DNA from: Tritrichomonas musculus
Lineage: Eukaryota > Parabasalia > Tritrichomonadida > Tritrichomonadidae
Assembly: GCA_039105265.1 (NCBI GenBank)
Contig: JAPFFF010000014.1
Location: 744,001-808,000 of the forward strand
DNA length: 64,000 nucleotides
Direction of reading: 5' to 3'
Part shown: piece after piece, positions 1 through 10,575 of the stretch
Layout: each line of letters opens with the position of its first letter
How positions within the stretch are numbered: the first letter of the stretch is position 1
Notes under the pieces: model-generated
Seen by the model: only the letters and a program-made list of their open reading frames with translations
Database searches by the model: none
Told to the model about the DNA's origin: nothing
Position numbers and translations under genes: made by a program

Positions 1-976
1 TCTTAATTTTTTAATGTAAATTTGCATTTAAATTTATATATGGCTAATAAATTGGATATATAACAGATAATATATTTTATAAATAAAATATAAAATATTA
101 TTATTGATTTATAATTCATAAATAATTTATTTGACTCGAGATATAGATGAAACATTATTTTTTAAATGGTTTTTAAAATCTCAACATCCATTAAAACCAA
201 TAATGGCAAATGTCGTTATTGGATATATAGAAGTAAATAATCTTAATATTTTTTCATAAGATAAAATATTCATTCAATTAAAGTAAAAATAAAAAAATCA
301 AATAACGAGTTTTCACTTCACATGAATACCTCTGATATAACACAAATATCATATTAACATAATATCAGAAATACGCTCACTTTTCTTTTTAATAGTATTC
401 ATAATCTTTATTCAATATCTTAAGCTCGGAATTTTAACTTTTTGTCACTTTTTAGGATAACCTAGGATAACTTTTTTTTTTTAAAAAAAAATAGCGCATT
501 TCTGTAAATAATATTGATTGGAAAGTATAATATTGCAATAATCAACATTTTTGTGGAAAAAAATAATAAAAATTTTCGAAATATAAAAATTTTATAAAAA
601 TTGCAACCAAACTATTTTTTGAGAAGCGCTTCCATTTTTGCAGTAAATTTCATTTTTTGTTGAAAAATTTAACCAAAAATTTTGGTTTAATATTTATTAA
701 CTTATAAAAGCTTTATTTTATAAGCAATCGTTTCTTTGTTATATGCGATTTGCTGTGTCAGCAAATTGCTGTCATCATTAATTGCGTTTGGAAAGAAAAA
801 GATGAGATAATTGATAAAATGCTTAAATAAAGTTAAAAATGGAAAATTCTTACTGTATTTGCAAATAATAAGGCAATAAAATCAATATTGTGGATGTGAT
901 CTGATTTCGTTAGACATATCTGTTTATTTTTTTGATATTATAATAGTTCTATATATAATTATAAACGAATATAAAA
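1..976. other. AT-rich intergenic DNA
   Basis: No coding potential is visible in any frame and no RNA gene was recognised. The stretch is made of A/T runs with scattered short homopolymers, and I see no convincing repeat or gene remnant. Confidence 0.6.
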
Positions 977-1640
977 ATCTCTCAAATGGTCCACTTTTTG
1001 AACTTTGTTCCTTTAAATTTCTCCAAAAATTCCTTTTGGTCGGATACTCTCAAAAAGTTAAAAAATTGAATTAAAAAAGATAAAATTATAAAAAAATTAA
1101 AATTTTTATTAAATTTATAAGATATCACTGATTTGGAGACCTGCTTTATCTTGGTCTCGATCAAAATATAATAAATATGCCTCACTTTGCCACCTTCCGT
1201 TGCAATTGATTTTTCAGAGAAATCGTTAGATTCTTGAGTTGCGTTATTTTGGTTGTAATTTGGCGGTTGTTGAAAAGGCGGTTGGTAATAATTCATTGGA
1301 AATTGCGGCTGTTGTACAGGAAAATTATTGTTAATCGTTTGATTTTGGAATTGAAAGTTAAAAAAATTGGTTGGCTGATTTGAATAAGTAGAAACGCCAA
1401 TTCCATTATTTTGAGGATGTTGAAATACAGGATTTGTATTTTGAAGTGCATTGTAATTTCGTCCAAACATAGCTTTAAATTTTTGAAAATCAATAAATGG
1501 TTCAAGATTTTTATTGAAAAAGTCATTTTTCAGATCAGGATTGATTCAATTTTTTATCTTTTTGAGAGTATCCGACCAAAAAGGAATTTTTGGAGAAATT
1601 TTAAAAGGAACGTTCAAAAAGTGGACACATTTGAGAGATT
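977..1640. mobile_element. Fold-back element with ~100-bp inverted arms (MITE-like)
   Basis: The arm at about 977-1075 is matched in reverse complement by the arm at about 1542-1640 with only scattered mismatches. Both arms contain a CTCCAAAAATTCC core, GGTCGGATACTCTC and two copies of the CTTTTTGA motif. Between them lies about 470 bp that includes a less AT-rich minus-strand stretch. No clear target-site duplication is visible, so the superfamily is unknown. Long arms around unrelated DNA fit a fold-back transposon or a MITE that captured a host fragment. Confidence 0.6.
1190..1470 (-). pseudogene. Asn/Gln/Pro-rich coding fragment inside the fold-back element
   Basis: From an ATG at 1470 the minus strand reads about 95 residues rich in N, Q, P, F and Y. 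The frame then runs into the AT-rich arm, where the sequence becomes low-complexity I/K/F. Composition in 1190-1470 is clearly less AT-biased than the flanks, which suggests a piece of a real low-complexity protein (prion-like or polyA/RNA-binding type) captured by the element. No domain is recognisable, and it could also be a chance open frame. Confidence 0.3.
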
Positions 1641-1654
1641 TGCACATTCCTCTC

Positions 1655-1689
1655 AGCACTTTTTGAGAGCTTCGCTCTCAAAAAGTGCT
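1655..1689. repeat. Perfect 16-bp hairpin built on CTTTTTGA
   Basis: The stem AGCACTTTTTGAGAGC is followed by the 3-nt loop TTC and its exact reverse complement. It lies just outside the right arm of the fold-back element, and a 23-base A tract follows at about 1718. It may be a transcription-end hairpin, an element terminus or a dyad protein site. Confidence 0.7.
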
Positions 1690-1699
1690 CCGAGGAATT

Positions 1700-2461
1700 T
1701 CCAAACTTTATTTAACAAAAAAAAAAAAAAAAAAAAAAAAACAATATCTTCATTCTTAACAAATATACATATTATATATTTGAAAAATAAAACATTTATG
1801 ATTCATATAAAATTATACTAATATATAAATATATAATTTTCTATGAATCTTAAGAGGTATTTAAATTCATCATTTTTATTATGTTGTTTTCAAAAAGCTT
1901 GGAAAGTTAACTTACATCAGATAAGTTTTTTTATTTCAATAAAGAAAAGTTATTGAATGAATAGCCTAAGAAAAATCATAAATTTGAGATAACCGATAAA
2001 AATAATTAAAGTAAGCCAAAGCTCTCCAAATTTATTTCTTTGATCATGAATCAGCTATTATATTGATTTTTAGAACAGCAGTACAGTTTTGCTTCCACGG
2101 CCTTGAAATTGAATCAACGATTAGTACATATACAATAAGATAGAGTACCTTCTTATTTGCAAAGCTAGCAAAAATTAGATAAATTTTTTTCGCATATAGT
2201 CCTCATTTCAAAAACCTAAGTAAAAACCTATAATTCCCATTCCTTCATCTATTTTTTTGAATACTTTTTTTTTATAAATTTCAAAGGACGTTGTTCTGAA
2301 AAAGTTAAAAACGATTATTGTAAATTTAAAAAATAAGTATTAAAAATAAAAATATTCAGAAGATGAGTATAGCAATTTTATTTATTTTAGTAAACTATTG
2401 ATCTACTAGTTACGAATTGTTATTTTAAATCATTAAACTTTTATTTGCTTTCTGATGATTA
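1700..2461. other. Intergenic, AT-rich
   Basis: Holds a long A run near 1718-1741 and otherwise nothing recognisable. It contains the region downstream of the hAT transposase gene. I looked for hAT-type ends (CAGGG/CCCTG) here and found none. Confidence 0.5.
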
Positions 2462-4168
2462 TTAATATTGATCATTTGAAACATCATTTTCCAAGTCTTC
2501 ATCATCATTACCAAAATTTAAATCATATTCTATGATTTCATCATCAAAAATACACTTTTGCTTATAAAAACTTACGATTAAATTAGAACGTAAACTTTCT
2601 GGTGACAATCTTGTTTGCTTTTTGTTATAGAGATCACGCATTCGAGCGAAAATTCTTTCTGCACCTGCCTCGGAAGCTGGTAAAATCATTAATACTTCAA
2701 TGAGTTTAGATAATGATATATAGTAAACCAAATCATTTACATGTTCTTTTAAATTAGTGCGTAGTTCCATTGGACCTGGATATGCTTTAATGTCATCATT
2801 AGGAGGAAAATAGTGGTACATCATCAATTTAAAAGCTTCAAATACTATAGCCGAATCTAACTTTAATTTTTTACATAACTTTTTAATGGTTCCTTTGAAG
2901 CTTAGTATGAAGTCCAACTCTTTATCATACTTTTCATTGCTATCATTGTCATCAGGATCTAAACTGACAAGTGGAATGTGAGGATAGTGTGACTGCTTTT
3001 CTCTAATTCCTTGATTTGTACAATAAAAGCAAAGACGAGAAATCTCAATATCAGCTGTGGTATTAAAGCGATTGTGAATTAGTTCAAGAAGTTTTTCGGC
3101 ACGGGGCGTTTGAATGATTTCCATTTTAGTTTCTAAAGCTCGATACTCAATGAATACTTCAGCTTGAGTAAATGAGTCAGATTCACATCTTAATGTGAAA
3201 TGGTTGATAGGCTCTAATTCTTTTATAAGATTTGTCATATCAAAGATTCTTAAATATATTATCTCTTCAGTATTGAATAAACATTCTAATGAATCAATGT
3301 TATTTATAATATAATTCAATGTTTTGTAAACCGAATTCCACCGTTGTTTTTGCAACGGTGGGAAAGAGCTTATTCCCAAAGATTGTATTTCCTGTCGTGA
3401 TAGGAAAGAAATTCTGGTTGGTATAATTTTCATTATGTTGATTAGATTTTTATAATAGGAATCTTCCTTTTTGAGGTCCTTCAAAGCAAGTTGGATGGTG
3501 TGGCATGCGCAGCTGACCCTGATGATATCAAGAGGAACAATATCAATGCTATGTTCCTCAGGTTCCAAGAAAACTTTTTTGAAATTCGCTACATTGTCAG
3601 TGCAGCATCCCACTATTTTTCCATTATAATTATCTTTGATTATTGATGATATTCTTTCTATTTCATCTTTTATTTTTGCTGATGTGGTTTTTTCAAATAC
3701 TAATATATCAAGAACTTGAAAATTTACATTATCAGTAGTTCTAAACAAATAACCGATAGCTAACCATTTAGTGTGGTTGACAGTTCCACCATCCATAATC
3801 AAAGAAATCGATTTTTGTCTTGCTTTTTGGTAATTTTGCTCAACTATTTGTTTACAAATTTCATTCAAAATGAGCTGATTTGTCTTGTCCGACTTTATTG
3901 TATCTGGCGGTAGTAAGTCGGCCAGTAACGAGTCATTAAGGGCTCGCATTGGAATGCCATGCGTTGCTTTCCAAATTAAAATATTTTCTGTTGCTTTCAA
4001 AATTTGTTTCCCTCTATAAGTAAAATCTGAAATATTTCCTTTTTTTTCATGCATATTCTTGTAATGTTTACTTGCATTAGATCGTGATGTAAATGTTTCC
4101 CCACAAATCCTGCATACAAAATTCCCTTTCTCATTTAAAGGATATTTTAGAGGCTTCTTACCTTCCAT
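2462..4168 (-). CDS. hAT-family transposase, apparently intact
   Basis: Cut-and-paste DNA transposase. The frame is open from 4324, but the likely start is the ATG at 4168, giving 568 residues; the upstream extension lacks domain character. Seen in order: a zinc finger of BED/C2H2 type (CRICGETF with a KHYKNMH histidine pair); a first catalytic Asp in SLIMDGG; a second in CCTDNVANF; the hAT Cys/His segment CACHTIQLAL; a conserved RWNS box; and a C-terminal dimerisation region with PASEAGAERIFARM, which matches the hAT SSAxSER motif and would supply the last acidic residue. There are no internal stops or frameshifts, so it is a recent insertion or a domesticated copy. I could not identify its terminal inverted repeats. 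A hAT-type MITE lies 10 kb away at 14888-15856. Confidence 0.85.
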   Translation of the reverse strand: MEGKKPLKYPLNEKGNFVCRICGETFTSRSNASKHYKNMHEKKGNISDFTYRGKQILKATENILIWKATHGIPMRALNDSLLADLLPPDTIKSDKTNQLILNEICKQIVEQNYQKARQKSISLIMDGGTVNHTKWLAIGYLFRTTDNVNFQVLDILVFEKTTSAKIKDEIERISSIIKDNYNGKIVGCCTDNVANFKKVFLEPEEHSIDIVPLDIIRVSCACHTIQLALKDLKKEDSYYKNLINIMKIIPTRISFLSRQEIQSLGISSFPPLQKQRWNSVYKTLNYIINNIDSLECLFNTEEIIYLRIFDMTNLIKELEPINHFTLRCESDSFTQAEVFIEYRALETKMEIIQTPRAEKLLELIHNRFNTTADIEISRLCFYCTNQGIREKQSHYPHIPLVSLDPDDNDSNEKYDKELDFILSFKGTIKKLCKKLKLDSAIVFEAFKLMMYHYFPPNDDIKAYPGPMELRTNLKEHVNDLVYYISLSKLIEVLMILPASEAGAERIFARMRDLYNKKQTRLSPESLRSNLIVSFYKQKCIFDDEIIEYDLNFGNDDEDLENDVSNDQY

Positions 4169-4324
4169 TAAAATAATGATTGTTCTTTTAAGGTTTTTCA
4201 TTGAAATAATTTCCCATTTATTACCTACATAAAAACAATTCAAAGATATTTCGACTTTGCCAAAACCCGTATAAATTGGCCTTTTATAATTCAATTTTTT
4301 CAGAGAGCATTCAAAAATATTCAA

Positions 4325-5250
4325 AAAAAGATCGGTTTCCCAAACTTTTTAATAGAATTCATTTAAATATCCTACCAATTTTTTTGAATATCTTTCAAAA
4401 TATTAAAACTCAAAAATTGAATTGGATGTAAAGCTTTTAGTATACTTCAAATCGAATAAAAAACATTCATTATGAGGGCTACTAGCAATTATAATTGAAA
4501 AGTTTGAAAACAAAAATTCGAATGTTACTAAGATGCCATTTATCCCAAATTTTTTTGACCAAAATTTCATATAAAAATTCAATTAATGATAAATTTTTGT
4601 ATAAAATACTCAACTGCAATTGAAATTCTATATCAAAAATTGAATTATTTTTTACTATCATTCTGAAAGAATAATGGTGATATGAAACCAAAATCTACTA
4701 TCATTCTGAAAATTGAAATCATGATGCAATAATAAAAGATTCTGGTAAAATTCAGACTTAATTTAAATGTATTAAAAGTATTTTTCAATATTAAAAATAT
4801 AAAAAATAAATTTAAAATTTTAAAATAAAATAGACGCCTGTAACTACCATTCATCGTAAAGAAATGGATTAATAAATTGTTCAGGTAAATAAAATAATAA
4901 TATAAATTTTAATAATTTCACGAGAATTTTGCTTTTTTGACTTTTCATTAGCATATAGAATAAGTTCAACACTTTTTCTAGGAAAAAATTTTGGGATAAC
5001 TTTTAAAATTTTGGATAACTTTCCGAGCTTAAATTCAATATCCAATAATTGAAAAAAAAAATATGAATAATTATTCAATAGAAGATTTATAATAAAACAT
5101 TTATTCAACATCCAATAATGATATCCATTAAAAGCAAGCGTTTAGAATGTACTATTACAAGATACTTAGTAGTGCTACATCAATCAAAAACTTTGAGAAA
5201 ATAAAAAATTGACTTTTTAATTTTTCAAATTCAAAATTACTATTAAAATT
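4325..5250. other. Intergenic, AT-rich
   Basis: Low-complexity A/T sequence upstream of the hAT transposase. TACTATCATTCTGAAA occurs twice (near 4655 and 4695). No gene is supported; the short open frames here are A/T-rich and lack domain character. Confidence 0.5.
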
Positions 5251-5663
5251 TAAACTCAATTAAATTTTTTTCATCTCCTATTCAAAATTGAAAGATTTTG
5301 CTTTTGTCTTTCAATTTTTTTTTTATTCGGTTTAGCCATTTTTATTTTTTGTTTCAAGAAAAAGCAGCCAGAGACAAAACTTTATATTTGTCATTAGAGT
5401 AGGCAACAAAAAGATCAAATGCATTCATCTGTAGTAGCTAAGCTAGTCAGGGAGGTTTCCATTTTAAACTATTCGCATGATTTAATAAAAATTTTCATTT
5501 TTATTCAATTTTTTTTTTACTAATATAAATTGAATACTTTTGATTTTTTAAAAGTAGCTACTTTTTAATAAAAACCTCAAATAATCATTCAAAATATTGA
5601 ATAAAAATATTCAATTTTTTTCGAAAAATTGAATAAGAGATGAAAACAATTTAATAGGGTTTA
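5251..5663. mobile_element. Short inverted-repeat element (MITE candidate)
   Basis: Arms of about 35 bp at 5251-5285 and 5629-5663 are reverse complements with about five mismatches; the best block is TTTTCATCTC followed by TATTCAA. The outer bases can be read as TA-flanked ends, which would fit a Tc1/mariner-type MITE. The interior is AT-rich and non-coding. Confidence 0.45.
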
Positions 5664-7110
5664 TGCATACATTCAAAAAGCTAATATTCCAAAAAGTGGG
5701 AAAATTATTCAATTTCGTATAACGTTTGCTCTATAAAAATGGAGTTCCAGATTATTTTCAAAAAAAAATTTATAGTAGGAATAAAGCAACACAAATAATG
5801 ACTATAATTAAAGCAGACGTCCAAACTATGACGAAATTTTAATCATTAAAATTTCATTTAAAATGGTATAAATCTAGTGCGTTAAAGATTGAGAAAGCAT
5901 TCAGTTTTAACAAATGAGAATGTTATAATGATTATTGGATATTTTTTTTTTAATTTCCACATATAGCAGTTGATAAACTAATAAATTTACCGTTAATCTA
6001 CTTTTTGATTAACAATATTCACAAAAAAATTTAAGATTAAGATTCTATGAGATAAAAAACTTTTTGAAATGTTTATCCATATAATTTATTATCCTTGGAT
6101 CGTCTTTTATCTCGTTTTTCACAAAAGAAAAAAAATGTAAATAAGATTTTGCTGCTTGATTTTTGAGTAATGAAAAAACTAACAATTGCGATTTAAATTC
6201 TGAATCAATGCATATTAAACATTCGAGGGGCAAATTATATAAGTTGGTGCACATTGTGTCATCAATGTAGAAAGAATCTAATGCATATGGCGCCTATGAA
6301 ACTGACTTGTGAATGAAATTTGCATAGTATAATGTTTTTTTTTTTTTTTTTTTTTTTTTTTGATATCTTAATTTAAGGAATAAAATCATGGTACTTAAGG
6401 CTGCTTTGAAATTTTAATATGCTAATAAAATACGTTTGTAATTATCTGTATTTTCAATTATAATTATCTGTTCGTCTTTCGTTTGATAAATATTTCTTTT
6501 GTTTTAAGATATAATTTTTATATTTGTTCAATGTTGTTTGTTTGTGTTTTTGTATGTTGTATTATTTCGTTTTTGTTGGCTTTATTAATCTCAGCTAGTC
6601 GAAGATTGAATCTTAAAGATCAGATTTGTCGGTTCGTGTTCTTTTAGCGCAACACGGCTTGCTCGTGCTTTTGATGTTGTTTTGTTTCGTTTTTGTTGGT
6701 TTTTTTATACTCATCTTGTAGAATATTGTTTAAGTAGTATCAACTTCGTCTTTCGGCATTTCATTGTGGTTGTTTTGTATACGTCTATTGTTTTATAATA
6801 ATAGGAATATGTAAAGATCTTCAAAATTACTCCAGTACCTACTTTTTATGCATATTTTAATTTTTAATTATAGCGCGGGCAAATTTGACAAACTTTGTCT
6901 GCTGGAAAAAATTGACTGAACTCTGTCTGCTGGCCAATACGATTTTTTTAAAAAAAAGATAGGCTGTTTTTATTACGTGAATATAAAGAAATATTTCACA
7001 TAAAGAAAGAGAAATTATATATAAATCAATTCATTTACTATAAAAAAAATAATATTATGGCTCATTTATATTTTTATATTAAATAATAATTAAAAAACAA
7101 TTTAAATAAA
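5664..7110. other. Intergenic with a ~120-bp duplication
   Basis: No gene is seen. A 32-base T run ends at about 6361. From about 6420 to 6800 the plus strand is unusually T/G-rich. Within this, about 6545-6665 and 6665-6790 are diverged direct copies offset by 120 bp, sharing TTTCGTTTTTGTTGG at 6565 and 6685. At 6885-6925 there are two similar segments ending in TGTCTGCTGG. Confidence 0.5.
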
Positions 7111-7119
7111 AGGTGTGGG

Positions 7120-7290
7120 CAGGGTTGGTCAACGTTGAAAGTTGACTCGTTGAATTATTAACAGTATCGTTCGTTCACACCTCAACGTCAACGGCTTTAT
7201 GTCCGTTGACGTCAACGAAAAAAACGATGGTCAACGGAGCTGTGAACGTAGAAATAACGGTTGAACTCAATGTTGATTAAATTTACTTAT
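7120..7290. repeat. GTCAACGTTGA-rich palindromic segment
   Basis: This short G+C-richer island carries many GTTGAC/GTCAAC units, including CGTCAACGG facing CCGTTGACG. Its left edge, CAGGGTTGGTCAACGTTGA, resembles the reverse complement of a segment near 26295-26320. A sequence starting near 26035 (GTCAA, then GTTGACT, TTGAATT and ATTGTTC) is about 70% similar. It is probably a degraded end-rich MITE shared by the two loci. Confidence 0.4.
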
Positions 7291-7389
7291 TATAAAGTTT
7301 ATAATTATGGTAATTTTTGAATTAAAAAATTATTTTTTAATTTTGTATTATACAATTAATTTTGTATTATACATTGTGATTAGACTTGT

Positions 7390-7860
7390 AATTCTCCGAT
7401 TCTCGAGATCGATAATTGATTAACTTTTTGATATCGATACATAAATATACACAGATTCTCGAGATCGATTTCAGAGATCGAGAATTTTTTTTCTCAGCTT
7501 TTGATATCAGAATTTTCAATTAAACTTTTTGATAAAAATATGATCGTATTTTAATCTCAAATATTTCCTAAAAATAGAATGTATTTTTTGATTTTAATCT
7601 TAAAATAAACATCAATACATTATATTATATATTTTTAAATATTATAAAATCACAAATACCAATTATAAAAGAAGATAAATCAGTTTGAGATCTCGAGATC
7701 TCGGTAATTGATATCAAGTTTACAATTATTTTTATATCACATTTCATATCTGATATCTTGATAATCGATAATCTCGATATCAGATTTTTAAACTGATAAT
7801 CGAGTATCAGATGCAAAAAAGTGATGTCTTTGATATCGATTCTCAAAATCACAATTTGTG
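7390..7860. repeat. Cluster of GATATC / ATCGAT / CTCGAGATC palindromes
   Basis: About 470 bp contain many near-palindromic words (CTCGAGATCGAT, GATATCGAT, CTCGAGATCTCG, GATAATCGATAATCTCG) separated by A/T filler. This is far denser than in neighbouring DNA. There is no fixed period, so it looks like an eroded palindromic array or nested inverted repeats. Function unknown. Confidence 0.5.
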
Positions 7861-10030
7861 ATTTTGGGAAATGTTTTCAATGTGATATACCTATTTTATG
7901 TAAATATATTTGCTAAATAATACAAGCATATATAAATAATTATATATTAAAGTAATTATAAATTTTCTTTCAATAAATGTTGGGATATTTATTATTTCCA
8001 AGAAATCTTTGATAAAATAAATTTTGAGAATAGTTTATATCAATTAAGAAATATAAAAAATATTTCAATACTACAAATTGAGAAAAAACATGTGTATAGT
8101 AACGAAAATAACGTATTTTTGATTTTTCAATATTTTGAAAATATCCACCCAATTTTTTATTTTTTTACATTGTACTTTTAAAAATATTTACTAATATTGC
8201 AATTATGCTCTAATATTTTAATTTTAAAGGGGGATTTTGAACTTTTTTAATATTATAATAATGAGAATATCTTTCCTATCTAACATTATTTGAGAAAGAA
8301 TTAATAAATATAATACCTAATTCTGTATCATATATTAATATTAGCATACTCCTGAGGTATATATTTAAAAATGAACTAAAATTTAAGGAATTTTTAAAAA
8401 AAAAATGGTTTTTTGTTAAATTTTTATTATTTTGGAGGATTTTGGTTAATTTTATTTCTTATAAATTGAATATATTATTTCTATTCATGTATAAAATAAA
8501 ATGAACTGATAATTGCAGCAAACTACTCGATAGGTGCATCTAAGAATTTCTTTTAAATAAGGACCTCGATAATTTCATTAATACATTGATATTAGATCTG
8601 ATATCAATTTATAATATTTGATATTAAACATAATATATATATTTGATATAAATAAATGAATATATTTGTTTACTGTCAATGAATATTTATATTAAAATTG
8701 TCATAAAATGTAAACACTTTTTAAAAGGTTGTTTCAAATATTTCAATATCTCATAAATATTAAGATATATATTGATATATATATTCAAAAATATTGAGAT
8801 ATGAATTCAAAATACACTCTGAATTTTTTTTTCAATGCACTATTTTCTATTGATACTGAATAAATGAATAAATCTAAAAATAAAATATAACAAAATTGAA
8901 ATAATTATATTATACTTTGAATTAATAAAAATATAAAATATAAAATATTAATTTTTTAATTCCAAAGAACGAAATTCCATTTTTTTATTGAATGAAACCA
9001 AGAAGAATTATAATTTTGTGTACCAACGAGATATACATTCATGCATTTAGAGAAATTTTAATGAATATAAGTTCTAGCATCAATTTTTATGTTAAAATAA
9101 AAATCAAACATTAATCATGCTGATGATAGTAATAATGTATTATTTTTTGCTCATAAGAGTAAAATAGCATGCTAAAATGAAGAAAAACTTAAATACCTCC
9201 TTTGGAGTATAAATATAATAATAAAAATTAAAACAAATGCAAATATTTAAAATTAAAGAAATAATAATTAATTTTACTAATTTAACATCATAATATAAAT
9301 ATATAAAATATATCGAAAAAGCAATATCATATAAAGATATGAAAAAAAAAATATTTTTATTAAATTGAATATTTATTGTAATTATTTTTCACAAAAAAAG
9401 TTTTTTGTTTACCAATGCATTTACCGATTAAAATGAGACAATGTTATATTCATTTTTTAATAATACATTAAATACAATATATATTTAAAAAATAAAGCAA
9501 TTTTATATTTTTGCCGTTACTATACACATGAAAAAACACGATTTCAATACTTTTAATTGAGAGAAAACACGATTTCAATACTAAAATTTGAAAAGATATT
9601 ATCCGATTTGAATGAAAACTCCAAAACATATATAAGGATTTAATTACTGAGTAGGCAATTTTATCACACATATGAATATATTTAATCTTTCTTAATTTGG
9701 AAACCAACTAACGAGCAGTTCTTTGGTTCACCCTCCTCTATTTTTGATAATAAAAAATTCTAAATTTGAAGCAATAAAAAAACGATATGCTATTACTTTT
9801 TCACAAAAAAAATAATCATAACCGAACTTTTATAGTTGAACATTAAGATATATCTTTGTTCAAATAAATTATTTGAAAATTATAAAACATAACCTAATAT
9901 AAAAAAACATTATCACGTACGCATATTCATATAATTTTGCTTTATTTAAAAAAAATGAAATAAATATTGAATAAAAAAAAAGAACATAAAAAAAAATAAG
10001 AATTTACATCAGAGCGCCTTGTGAGCTTTT
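7861..10030. other. Long AT-rich intergenic region
   Basis: No gene was recognised in about 2.2 kb. ACACGATTTCAATACT is repeated with a 32-bp offset (9536 and 9568). The distal end is the 3' flank of the cofilin gene. Confidence 0.5.
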
Positions 10031-10456
10031 TTACTTAGATTGTGACTTGCATTTTTCAAGAATTTGTGATTCAGCGATTTCTGAGTCATCTGTTGCCTGG
10101 ATTTCAAGGGCAACACCAGAAAGTGCATTCTTGACAGAGACTTTTGTTGATGCAATGAGCATCTTCCTGCGAACTGGTGCTACGTCTGGTGCCCAAACGA
10201 TGAAAAGAAGCTTGTTACGGGAAGTTCCATCTTCCATAGAGTAGTCATAGTCATAAACCGCATAACGAACATCACGTGGTGGAAGATCATCGAGGAAATC
10301 GTCATATGTTTTCTCAGGTGGAGCTGTCTTTTCAACAACAACGTATTGAAGATCCTTTGAAAAGTTAAAGATGACATACCTGTACTTGTGTCCGATCTTG
10401 ATATCGTTCCAGACTGGCATGCAGTCATCATGGACTTTAATTGCTGTCATAGCCAT
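10031..10456 (-). CDS. Cofilin / actophorin (ADF-homology protein)
   Basis: Actin-depolymerising factor that severs and recycles actin filaments in the cytoplasm. It is one ADF-homology domain filling a 141-residue protein: an N-terminal segment with VHDDCMPVWNDIKIGHKYRY, the central YDDFLDDLPP and RYAVYDYDY strands, the actin-binding helix region FIVWAPDVAPVRRKMLIAS, and the C-terminal ALSGVALEIQATDDSEI. The frame is open nine codons further upstream, but I choose the ATG at 10456. An initiator-like TCACTTCACTTC lies at 10463-10474 (minus strand), inside the longer version, and family members begin close to this Met. The stop is followed by A (TAAA). It is divergent from the capping-protein gene with only about 120 bp between start codons. 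Confidence 0.93.
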   Translation of the reverse strand: MAMTAIKVHDDCMPVWNDIKIGHKYRYVIFNFSKDLQYVVVEKTAPPEKTYDDFLDDLPPRDVRYAVYDYDYSMEDGTSRNKLLFIVWAPDVAPVRRKMLIASTKVSVKNALSGVALEIQATDDSEIAESQILEKCKSQSK

Positions 10457-10575
10457 TTTCGAGAAGTGAAGTGATATGGACATTGACTTTTGGTTTTCGT
10501 TTCATCATCAGATTACAATAGTATTTCTATCGTTCTGAAATTTAACACTATATATTGAAACTTTCACTTCATATA
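10457..10575. promoter_or_regulatory. Bidirectional promoter between cofilin and capping protein alpha
   Basis: The 119-bp spacer carries TCACTTC initiator-like sites next to both start codons: TCACTTCACTTC on the minus strand (10463-10474) and TCACTTC on the plus strand (10564-10570). Trichomonad core promoters are known to use TCA+1-type initiators that give leaders of roughly 5-20 nt, which both sites would do. Confidence 0.7.

Noticed and set aside
1411-1821. Plus-strand 136-codon frame
   Set aside because: It crosses the fold-back arm and hairpin and includes a poly-Lys run from the A tract; no domain character.
5446-5470. CAGGGAGGTTTCC as a hAT left end for the 2462-4168 gene
   Set aside because: It faces the wrong way for that gene, and no partner end or 8-bp duplication was found.
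9468-9707. 79-codon minus-strand frame
   Set aside because: Overlaps a 32-bp offset direct repeat, has A/T-driven composition and no domain.
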